This document shows, in pieces, positions 1 through 9,634 of a stretch of DNA of 64,000 nt. Under the pieces are notes generated by a model, which saw only the letters and a program-made list of their open reading frames with translations, made no database searches and was not told where the DNA came from. The DNA is from Clitopilus passeckerianus. Lineage: Eukaryota > Basidiomycota > Agaricomycetes > Agaricales > Entolomataceae. Location: assembly GCA_944990035.1 (NCBI GenBank), contig CALYLX010000098.1, positions 372,001 to 436,000 of the forward strand. Direction: 5' to 3'. The number at the start of each line of letters is the position of its first letter. Positions within the stretch are counted from its first letter, which is position 1. Both the position numbers and the translations under genes were made by a program.

Positions 1-2660
1 GGGGAAAAGGTGATAAACAACCTTACGGACGAACTCGACGGCATGAAAACGTGAGTATTTCTTCGATTGCACTCTCAACCAGCCTCTAACACCGCAGTTC
101 TGCGCAGTTGTTTGGTGTCAATCACCCACCGATTGGAAAAGATTAGCAAGCAGAACAAGTTTCTCCTGGCACTGTTTCCTCAACCGAGCCAGAAGTTAAT
201 CGATCAATGTGCTACAGAATTCCAGGACAGCATTCAACGTTTCCAGGTAATTAGCGCTCAGGTCCGTTGTCCTACCATGAGGCTAATCAGGTCCCACAGG
301 TCCTCAGAGGCATCCACGCTGCACAGGATTTGACCAACATTCAAGCCCAGATTGCGGCCATATATGGCATCGCCAACAAGGGTGTTCAGGAGCTGACTGG
401 CGAGGTCCGAGACGTCAAAGAAATTGTTGGGAGGGTGGAGGACTCGGTGGCGGAGTTGAAGTCAATGATGAAGTTCAAAGCACCAACTCATTCAGTGATC
501 ATCGAGGCTACCATGCCAGATCCTCCCGAATTCTTCTTCGGGCGCGATGAGATCGTCACCAAGATCGCTAGCCAGCTCGCAAGTGGGGACGCCAAAAAGA
601 CGAGAGTCTGTATTCTTGGGCCCGGCGGTGCAGGGAAAACATCAACAGCAATTACCATTATGAACCACCCTGCGGTGACAGCTCGGTTCGCGGAACATCA
701 CCGATATTGGATGCCTTGCATTGGCGCCAATTCACCCGGTGCTTTCCTGCTTCATCTCGCCGAGCAGCTTCGGGCGACAGGTCAGCCAGATAATCCCCTC
801 AGCGCCATCCTCTCCGCACTTCAGGAGTCCCATGAGCCCCGAGTCATACTTCTCGACAACTTCGAGACAGTATGGCGTCCTGGAGAAGGCTCACAAGAAG
901 AGGTCAAGAAGATTCTCCGCTCCCTCAACTCTCTCCCCCACCTTGCCATCCTCATGACTATGAGATCATCCTTCCCTCCAATCGAGTCCTGGACCTCAGA
1001 GAATCTGCTAGAGGTCGCCTCTGAGGATTCCCGCAGGATATACACAGCCATTGATCCAAGTGCAGAAGGTCACCCCGACCTTGGCAAGCTCCTTGACACC
1101 CTAGGTCATCTTCCCTATGCTGTCACATTAATGGCCACCAGAGGGAAGCGCTCCTGCTTCGATCCAAAACGTCTGTTGGACGAATGGGAGCGACGTGGAC
1201 CAGCAGTACTGTCCCGAGGCCTGGATGGCATGGACCACTCCATCGAGCTCTCAATCGAGGACCCCATGCTGCAACAAACACCAGATGCGAAGAAGCTCCT
1301 TCAAGTACTTTCGCTCTTACCTGCTGGTTTGTACAACAGTGACCTCTCCCTTTGGGCGGCCTCATTCGACTCCGATGCCATCGACATTCTACGCGACACC
1401 GCCCTTGTGGCTACCAGACCCGTGGAAGTGCGGGGAGAAAAGAAGTTGCACATCTTCGTATTGCCAGTCGTGCAGTCGTACATGCGTCACGGACGCATCG
1501 AGGAAGCCGTTCGCCAGGAGGTCTATCGAGCCTGTTTCGCTTTCCTATCCAAGCACAAGGTCCTTGGTGCGGGCCCAAACAACCCCGACTTCAAAGACAA
1601 TGTTCCAGCAATTACAGCACAAGAGACCAATATTCATGCACTGGTCACCCACTTCTCACAACATGCGGGTGATGCGCATTTCGTCGACCCAACACTGCTT
1701 TCTTCTCAGTTGGATGGCCTCATAGCGTTCGCGTGGTACCAGGCTTGGACTCGCCCCCAACCAGACATAGGGGAGCTCGTCGTCAACTTCGCTCGCAAGA
1801 CCAGAGACAAAGGCAGGGAGGCGGAAGCTTTGTTCTGCCTGGCGCACACCCTCTACAAAATCCAGCGGTTTGAAGACGCACGTCGAGCCTACGCGGAGGT
1901 CGCTAAGCTCTATCGCTCCCTCGATAATCACCTCCTTGCATGTCGATCCGAGATCTCTGTGATACAGTGCATGCAGAGCCTTGGTGGCAGCTTCCCAGAG
2001 CTCGAGAAGCTAATCAACGAGGCATACCAACGTTACGGTGGCGACCAGTATGGACAGGAAGCACATGCATGGTTGGATCTTGTCAAGGCCAACACTTCAC
2101 GCATTAAGGGCGGTGTGGACAATGCTGAAGCCCTGAAGCTTTACCGCAATGCCCAGAACGCCTTCTCCGAGCTTGGTTGCCGCAGAGAGGCAGCTGTATG
2201 TCAACAGTCTGTCTCGAAGTGCCTTGCCCACGAAGGAAATTATGCCGAGGCAATCAAGGAATGGGACGCCGCAGCACGTATATTTGAGGAGATCGGATTA
2301 CCTTCGGGGATCTTCCGCATTTCCAAAGTGCGCTACCTCAAAGCGTCTGGACAATGGGGCGAGGAGTTGACAGAAGCTCTCAAGGCTGCTTTGGAGCATT
2401 CCCAGGTGTTTGGATCTCCCATGAACGTCGCGCAGGCATTGGACGAGTTCGCCGAAGTGTATCTCCGTGCCCAGGATTGGGCTGCAGCTCGATTTGCCTA
2501 CGAAGGGGCCCTCGTACAGTGTAGGCGGGGAACGGGGTACACACTCGCGAAGATTGAACGACGTTGCATTAACAATCTCAAGTTCATTGACTCCAAGAAG
2601 GGATCCAAGACCAATGACACAAAGGACGAGATCAAGCTTATGACACCGTCACGATTCTGA
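1..2660 (+). CDS. NLR-type STAND NTPase with TPR C-terminus, paralogue 1 (5' end outside window)
   Basis: Signal-transducing NTPase of the fungal NLR class. Visible exons are 1-50, 108-246 and 300-2660, matching exons 3-5 of the paralogue at 9635-12910; the middle exon is 139 nt in both. The last exon shows a P-loop GPGGAGKTSTA, a Walker B-like strand RVILLDNFETVW, an ILMTMRSSFPP segment where NB-ARC proteins carry their R-bearing sensor, and a GLPL-like LGHLPYAVTLMA. The C-terminal third is helical with TPR-like repeats (EAEALFCLAHTLYKIQRFEDA and following). The N-terminal part before the P-loop is helical. I place intron 2 at 247-299, using a cag acceptor and homology with paralogue 2, so the ATG at 267 is intronic and not a start. 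It is convergent with the HET gene. Known of the family: ligand sensing by the repeats and oligomerisation of the NTPase. Target and ligand are unknown. The start lies beyond the window edge. Confidence 0.85.
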
Positions 2661-2925
2661 TTTCTTTTCATGTACAACTCATATATACATTGCATGCACC
2701 CTTAGTAGTTCTGGACATTATCAATCATCCTGCAACCATCTCATATATATTTATCGATTACAACACGCTCATCTTTCACCCGTCGATACAAGTACATAAT
2801 ACATCGGTTCATCAGCCACAAAATCGGAGTCACTTTATTTACTACTTGAGACACCTTATGGAACTACCTTGGGTGATGATAAGCCTCTTTAAGTTAGGAG
2901 ACAAGCGGGGACCTCACCAGGTTCT

Positions 2926-5900
2926 TTACGCTATAATGATTTCCGTCAAGACGTCTGAGGACCATTCTCCCAGGAAGACAGGGGAACCAGGCACTCTGCG
3001 ATAGCGCGACTCGTCATTCTCGTATCTGATTAGCAAGACCGCAAGAGCTGCCGTCTGCGAGCTGGCCAGGACAGCAACCTTGAAAGTGACAGCCTGTCCC
3101 TCCAGACTCTTGTCCCCTCCAAGATCACTTGGATCGGCGACGTATGTCCATTTTCCCGTCCTACGTGCTTGGGCAGCTGGTTCGTCGCCGCGAACTGCTA
3201 CATTCATTGCAGCCTTCGCAATATTGTACTCGTCTTTGGATGCCGAACGCATGGGTTCTTTCCTAGTTCCGATGTCAAATACAAATGACACTTTGCCATC
3301 TCTACGAGGCTGAACTGTGGGGAGGATGTCGTGAATGGGCAAGGAGATTCGCAACCCGAAGTTGGTCAAAAAGGATGGGGATCGGCCCTTGGTGTTATAT
3401 CGTCTAAGGTCGTACTCGAGGATGGTGAAATTGTCCGGAGATGCAGCCAGGACACTGTTATATGGTGAGGCCGTGCCATTCCATAGGAATAGGCCTTGAT
3501 CTCCTGTCCGTTTGATCATTTCTTCCTGGAATCGGAAGAAAGCTATTTTGCCTTCTCCGTATGCGATGGGAAGACTGATATCAAAAATACCGATAAGGCA
3601 GTAGGCCATATCCTCAATACGCGTGGTGCTTCTCTTGGACGCCCAGCTAAGCCTCTCGCGAATGTTTCGCATGCCTGGGACAAAGCTGATCAACTCTGCC
3701 ACAGAGACACCAGTAATGCGGGAAACGGTTTGCATGAGAGGGGTCCGCTCCTGAGTAACTGTCTTGTCATTCTGTTGATCGGATACCGCTTTCCATTGCG
3801 AATTGTAGAATTTGAGCGCTTTCGGTGCAAGCAACTCTTGGAGTGTCCATCCTCGTGAGAACCAAGGATCGCGGTGAAGGTCGGATACGTATGTGGTTCG
3901 GCTGAGGTGTACAATGCAGACCTTGGAGGTCCGGTACCAGCGGAACATAGAGCGTACGGACTCTTCCAGCTCTGCGCTACTGGTTTTGTCGATGCATCCG
4001 GTATCCAACCAAGCGAGCTCGCATCCCTGTCGAAGGGAGAGCTCGCAGAAGTTGATCAATTTAATTAGGCCCACGCAATTCTTGATATATGGCCGTAACT
4101 TCTTCAACTCCTCCAAGCGGTTCTCCCCCTCCGCTGGCTTCGTTTCGGCGCTGTACTTGTGTATAGCCTCTATGACAGAATAACTTCGCTGCCAGGCTTT
4201 GGTTTTGACTTCATTGATGTACCTGCTGATTCCCTCGGCGGTGAAGCTGGCCAGCTTCTCGACATCCTGCAATGTCAGTTCATCGTCGGACCATCGGTGA
4301 GAAAGAATGGCAAATCCGGTTTTCTCCTCTACCCAGTTCTCAATTTCGTCCATCTTGCCCGTATATTTCTGGAAATTGTTGAGGAATTTGTTGTGGATTT
4401 CCGTGTCGAGGTGGTTCATGATGCCATACATGTCTGTCAACTTCAGGTCAGGGAGGTGGAGGACATGTAGGGGAAGTCGGAGTCGTAGATTCTTATTGAT
4501 CATTTGACTGATATCTGGGGACATATTGAGAACATGCAGGAATTCCTCCTTTGTGAAGAACGCACCGCCGCGGAACCTACAGGAACAGGTCAGTAGCCAG
4601 GAACCGGGTGGAAGTGTGGATGGTACTCACAGCTCGCGTTCATTTGTCTACAACCAAACGTAAAAAAATGGTTTTATAACGTTGGAAAAGCTGACTTACT
4701 TGCTACAAAATTGTGAGTACTTTGCGAAGAGTCGTGATAGAACGAACATACCATCTAGATACAGGGAAGTGTCGACAAAAGTATAAAGTTCACAAGATGA
4801 CAAGAACACACCTCCTGTAGTACGTGTCAGAAAGGTCAGGAGGGCATAATGGGAACAGCACTCACACTCTGTCGGCCATCAATTTAGATGAATTATTTGG
4901 AGACATCTCGGTCGAAAGTTGGTGGAGCCACATACCCGCTACATCGCCGTCAATTATCTACGCATGCGTGGATTTGCAGGGAACACTCACGAACTGAAGA
5001 AGCCGGTCAGGCCGCCTAGTCTCGACTTGGGATCAGAAGCAATCACGCACATACTGGCAAGCATGAGTTCGTCAGATATTATGGTCATTTTCGTCTGGTT
5101 CAACGGAAACGTACATCCTAGAGAGGCAAACGGGAATTGGTCTTGGTTAGCAACTGGCGTGTTTCGATAACCCAGGACATACTTCCTGCGATAGACGGGA
5201 CAACGATCAGAATAATGGGTTTGAATTTCCGTGAAAGTGCCTTACCACCTAGCCGATGCGACATATCCTCACATCAGTTTTATGTGGTGATCAACACGAC
5301 ACTGCATCCAGAACGCACAAACTGATAGGTGGTTAGCATAAGAATTCTATGGGTAGAGGACCAAACTCACGTTCTACGCAAATCAGCGTGTAGCCTTGTC
5401 TTAGGACGAGCCAAAGAACCACGTACTTGCTACAAATAGGATACGTTGATTATTGTCCTTCGGAGAGCAGAAAACAGCAACTCACAATCTAATTCCGACA
5501 TGAGACCTATCTTCAACATCACCCAAAGATGACGACGTACCAATTGCATACGCTTGGCAAGGCTGATTCAGAGAGCAATGAGACCGAAAGAATTCTTATG
5601 CATACCCTCTATATTCCAGGGTTAGAACTGAAGGTAAACAGGCGCAGAAGGTGCTTACTTGCTGAAAAAAGGCAATACATCCCCATCGTCAATTTCCGAG
5701 GACATTTCACGTTGAATAGCAAGGCTCACTCCCTACGAAGGTGTCACAAGTGCTCATAAGAGAAAATTGTGAAGCACGAACAGTTTCCTAACGGCGCGAG
5801 GGCGAAGCTTTTGTTATCTGTTCCTTCATAAATCTCCTACAAAAGCTTACATTCGGCTGAGAACGTATTGTTGAGTCGTAGGAACCGCCTGAGTCGAAAC

Positions 5901-8900
5901 ACCTTTACTCACAATCTGCACGGACGCCATATAGTGTCGTGACGGACGGCAAAGATCAACTACTCACGTTTTCAGGCTAGAAGTCGAATTTTTTCATCAG
6001 TTTCAGTTAACAATCGATAAGGCGGAACTCACAATCTGTAGTAAAATATTTGCACTCAAACTTCAGGTCAGAGAGGAAGATGATGGAACCAACATGCTGC
6101 GTGATTTCAGTCAGACAATGAACGTCGGGTTTTCAGGAGGGGTCAACTTACTTTCTGCCGGAAATTCACAAGCGTCAACCGTCAATTCCTTTGGCTTGAA
6201 TGTACAGTTACTGCATACCAGCTGATCGGATGGGGTAAGTACTTGATTCTGCCGATTTTATCAGATGATTTACTTTCTAATTCCCAAAAAGATTTGCCTA
6301 TCAGAAAGGGTGCGGAAGAGCTAATTCTAGGAAAAACTGACCTCCTGTCATAAATGGTTGAGTAAACGAAAGAAATATGACACGCAGAAGGACATACCGG
6401 GCGTTGACGAAGCTAAGCAAAGCCTCGTTAGAGTCCTGCATGGCTCAAAAGGTGGCGGTTCACGTACGAACTAGTTCCATTAGCTTCCGACGAAGAGAAC
6501 ATAATCGGATGCTCACTTTCTAGTTTTTAGGGCGTCTTAGATCAAACCTAGACATGGCAGTTCGAAACTACGTACAAGCTTAAATGCCGACTTATGAATG
6601 AAAACTCATCAAAGTCTATTGGTTAACTCACCATCTGGATTTCAAGGTGTGTCACAATGGACGCAGTTTCAGAAGGAAGCACGCACGGTCTAAATAGAGT
6701 TCAGTTCACCAATTCCTCAAGCCTAACTTCAGAACAGCGCTTACAGTCTGTGGATTAGCGGTAAGAAGGCCGAGAGCGGTAGGATAGGGCAGCTATTGCG
6801 TACCTTCTGAAGACGGAGCAAACATATTGTGAGTATTCTATAGATAGAAAAAAAAACGGAGGGATAGTCTACTCACGAACTAGAGATTCCAGTGTGAATG
6901 ATAGGTCAACCATCAGTACCATGAATGGAGGAACGTACGTCCTGTATTGAGGCATTAAGGTGAGAGATGTGCAAAAGATATTAGGAAGGACCTACATCCT
7001 GTCAAGAAGGGGGCATTGTCATGTCCTGAGCCACGTGAAGACGAGCTTGGCCGGAACTTACATTCTATAACCGGGCCAATGAGCCAAAAGGAAGTTGGTT
7101 TCCTAGTGTATTGGAAAATACTCACGAACTAAGCGGCCGCAAAGGAAGAAATCACCCTTCTGCTACTAAGAGTGTTCTTCATAACGTACCTCCTGGTTGG
7201 GGGGAGTACTCGTTACATGTCTGTATTCGGTTGACATTTTGCAAATAACGCACCTCCTGAGATAGGATGAAAGAGGGTGTAAATATGAATAGTGACTCTT
7301 GAGTATGTTGGAATCAGGCTTACGCTCTGTATTTGCTCAGTTATCGCGGGCGGAGGACTTAGGAGCACAGAGAACTTGCCAACTATTGCCAGAAGTCATG
7401 GTTTCTCAGAAAGTCATCGAGGCTTTATGCACATGGGGCTCACCATCTATGAGATAAGGCATTAGATGTTGAACCTTGTCATATGATGTAACCAACTGAC
7501 CGTCTACAAAGTCAGGAAAGTTCCCCTATTAGGTCCTGTACGTTGACAGTGTTCTGGCCACGTACATCCTATTGTATGTTTGGCTCAGAAGGTAAATTGA
7601 CGAAACAGAAGTTCAAACATACAAACTAAAGCCGATAATAGGTTCAAAATCAGAACTCGTATAACAAGGTCCTTGAGGCTCACTTACGCTCTGGAAAGTG
7701 TCAGAATCATTGTTAAATGAAGCAATCGGATGATGAACCACCTTCTTCGTCTATAAACATGTCGTTTGTTTTGACTCAATTCGGTGAAAATGGCACTAGG
7801 ACTTACGAATCCTTGAGACTATGAAGTCGATTAGGGCTCTAGTCCACGAGTACGAGTTGCGCTAAGGTACTTACCAGAGTCTATCGTAAAATCAACATGA
7901 GTGAGCAGACACTTAGATTCAATTCCTCGAAAAATTACCTCTAGAACCCTTCGCATCTACGTTCTTGATGAGCTCAGGTCCGATGTAAGCAAGTTGACGA
8001 GACTCACAAACTGTCATCAGCCGTGAAATCAGTAGTTGCTCTAGCTTGTTGTGGGGAAACACTTACTCTCTGGACACGAAAGAGGGATATCAAAGTCAGT
8101 AGCGGGACGATCTGGGAAATGCTCTCACAGCCTGAAGAGGTCCAGATGGTCAGCGAATGAACATCGGTCATAACTGAAGGACGTACTTTTTCCTGCGAGT
8201 GTACGGCGTCTGTTGAGTTTCTCCTCATTCGTTAAGAGTCTTGGTTACCTTCTGTTGCAGAAAAATATGTGAGGGTGATCTCAGACAATAAGAACGTATG
8301 AAGAACTTACGGTCTGGGAGAGAAAGGCACAGGTGCAAGTATTTAGATGACATATTCGGGAGATGGCGAAGAATAGTACCTCATCCTGCAAGGGTCTTGA
8401 GGATTCTGGCTAAATACAACCTTACGATGGTTCTTACCTCCTAAACTGTTGTTAGAACCCGTGAATGACGATTTTACTGGTTACTCACGGGCTATATAGG
8501 GTCAAGCTCTGCTTGAACCGTTCCACATGGAGTATAGGTGCTTACCGACTACAAAAGGTTGATCAATTCAGAAAACGCTAGATCACAAGGGGCATCGTAC
8601 TTACGAGCTATGAATACGGGCGGATTTGAGATGAGAAGTAACAGGAGAGTATGGAGGGTGCTTACAGTCTAGAAGATCGACAGGGCGTTAAGAAATGAAG
8701 TGCTGGAGAGCCAGAGTTCAGAGGTCCATAATACCTGGAAATGGGTATGCTACAAGAGGGTAGCAAGTCAGACAAGCATATCATGAAAGCCTCTCATCTT
8801 TCAAAGTACGTACCCACTGCAAAGGCAAACCAGTGGTGCATCAGTAGGCCGAATCAAGACATCAAAGGCTAGACACTTACGAAGTCTACAGCCTGCAGAT

Positions 8901-9087
8901 CTGAGTTGAGTTGGAGTTCCCAGTCTCATCGACTCAATAACTTACAAGATCTCCAATCTGGAATATGTAGTTCGTATAGAATCACATCTCCGTCAAGTTC
9001 GCGACTTACATGGTCGGCCTGTATACGTGCAACGCGTCAGATTGACTTCAGATAAACGCGCAGGGTGAAAGGCTTGGTGATTACCAT
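2926..9087 (-). CDS. HET-domain (heterokaryon incompatibility-type) protein encoded by about 74 exons, 56 of them single codons
   Basis: The large 3' exon (4576-2926) encodes a HET-domain protein: ILSHRWSDDELTLQDV, then LAWLDTGCIDK with SMFRWYRTSKVCIVHLS, then DPWFSRGWTLQELLAP, the three conserved HET blocks in order, followed by RLSWASKRSTTRIEDMAYCL. HET domains trigger incompatibility-type cell death in filamentous fungi. Upstream, a 17-nt exon (4647-4631) joins in phase 2 to give TNEREL-FRGG. Before it lie 71 tiny in-frame exons and a start exon whose ATG (9087-9085) abuts the first donor. The predicted protein is about 663 residues: roughly 108 from the small exons, then about 90 more before the HET domain. 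The N-terminal region is charged and probably helical; I recognise no domain. The reading begins M-ADH-IGDL-AVDF and has no stop. The start is supported by an A-rich context and by the splice chain ending there. Exon coordinates are in the array entry. The ORF-only start at 4524 would lose about 131 residues. RNA evidence is needed for individual junctions. Confidence 0.88.
4577..9084 (-). other. Array of 73 short introns separating codon-sized microexons of the HET gene
   Basis: Exons in transcript order (plus-strand coordinates): 9085-9087 (ATG), 9010-9018, 8946-8957, 8881-8892, 8814-8816, 8735-8749, 8666-8668, 8605-8607, 8546-8548, 8489-8491, 8438-8440, 8380-8385, 8311-8313, 8249-8251, 8187-8192, 8129-8131, 8067-8069, 8008-8010, 7939-7956, 7875-7880, 7807-7818, 7742-7750, 7688-7690, 7623-7625, 7566-7568, 7501-7503, 7444-7446, 7380-7382, 7324-7326, 7254-7256, 7190-7192, 7126-7128, 7062-7064, 6996-6998, 6939-6941, 6877-6879, 6804-6806, 6745-6747, 6687-6689, 6632-6634, 6576-6578, 6517-6519, 6468-6470, 6398-6412, 6342-6344, 6274-6276, 6219-6221, 6152-6154, 6094-6096, 6033-6035, 5968-5976, 5913-5915, 5851-5856, 5782-5787, 5730-5732, 5659-5661, 5606-5608, 5541-5552, 5486-5488, 5427-5429, 5371-5373, 5319-5321, 5246-5248, 5183-5185, 5115-5117, 5051-5053, 4991-4993, 4936-4938, 4866-4868, 4812-4814, 4752-4754, 4700-4702, 4631-4647, then 4576. 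Introns are 46-70 nt. Donors are mostly GTNNGT, acceptors TAG or CAG, with CTGAC/TTGAC-like branch sites visible in several. Exceptions: a GC donor at 7379-7374 and AAG acceptors before the exons at 6576 and 5541. Least certain exons: 5541-5552, 5782-5787, 6094-6096, 6576-6578, 7742-7750, 7939-7956. Confidence 0.88.
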
Positions 9088-9634
9088 TTTTGGGTGCCTT
9101 TAGAACGTCCAGAGTTCAGGATTTAGGCAGTTTTATCATAGGAGCTAGAGAAACGCCCACAAAGTTCAGATCGCTTCCTCTTCTTCGAGAATCAAAGCTG
9201 TTAAGGTTAGGAAAGTGTAACAACGATAGCAACGAGTCTCGAGCGCTCAGGGCCATTCAATGGCATTGCAGTGTTGGTTTTGTTTGGTCGTGCTTGGAAT
9301 TGATCAGCGCCGAGCGTGGCCGGCATGTCGGCGTTGTCGAATTTTGGAAATTTGAAAACAATGGCAGCAATCTACAGCCTGTCGTCCACATTACTTCACG
9401 TTAAACAGGTTTTTAAAAGCTCTGTTGAGAGCCACTTCTAGCTTCAACTCACCTCCATTTTCTGGAACCGGAGTACTAGGCGCTTATGGTGGAGATAGCG
9501 TCTCAATTGGGTTTCGATGGCGTTTAGCGCCGAATCAAGAAACGAGGTTCAGGTGGGACTTGAGGCTTGAGCTTTCCCTCAAGGTACCCTAAGGGCACCC
9601 AGCTTCGTTTACGACTATAGCCTCCTCGGATCCT
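9088..9634. promoter_or_regulatory. Shared divergent promoter region between the HET gene and NLR paralogue 2
   Basis: The HET gene starts leftwards at 9087 and NLR paralogue 2 starts rightwards at 9635, so these 547 bases must hold the 5' UTRs and promoters of both. I see no clear TATA box. A short open frame across 9090-9404 has no recognisable product and I do not call it a gene. Confidence 0.5.

Noticed and set aside
5541..5562. A 22-nt exon using the CAG acceptor at 5563
   Set aside because: It would break phase 0, and no compensating exon exists upstream; a 12-nt exon with an AAG acceptor keeps frame and gives a 53-nt intron.
5529..5759. Open frames inside the array (also 4919-5170, 8004-8228)
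   Set aside because: They run across several splice-signal units on either strand and have no recognisable content; chance frames.
6576..6590. A 15-nt exon at this unit with a more distant AAG
   Set aside because: It would leave a 41-nt intron, below the smallest otherwise seen in the array (46 nt); the 3-nt version is preferred but not proven.
7217..7220. Possible 4-nt exon between GTAACG-type donor and CAG
   Set aside because: It would need a 24-nt intron on one side and breaks frame.
7939..7940. A 2-nt exon at this unit, using the first TAG at 7943
   Set aside because: It shifts frame and soon meets a stop after joining; an 18-nt exon (7939-7956) with the next TAG keeps frame and intron size.
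4650..9060. Tandem repeat or CRISPR-like array explanation for the regular 55-70 bp spacing
   Set aside because: Spacers and putative repeats share no sequence beyond splice motifs; the invariant parts are exactly donor and acceptor signals and the lengths between them are multiples of three.
4650..9060. Host gene for intron-encoded snoRNAs
   Set aside because: Introns of 46-70 nt are too short to contain a snoRNA plus flanks, and I saw no consistent C/D or H/ACA boxes.
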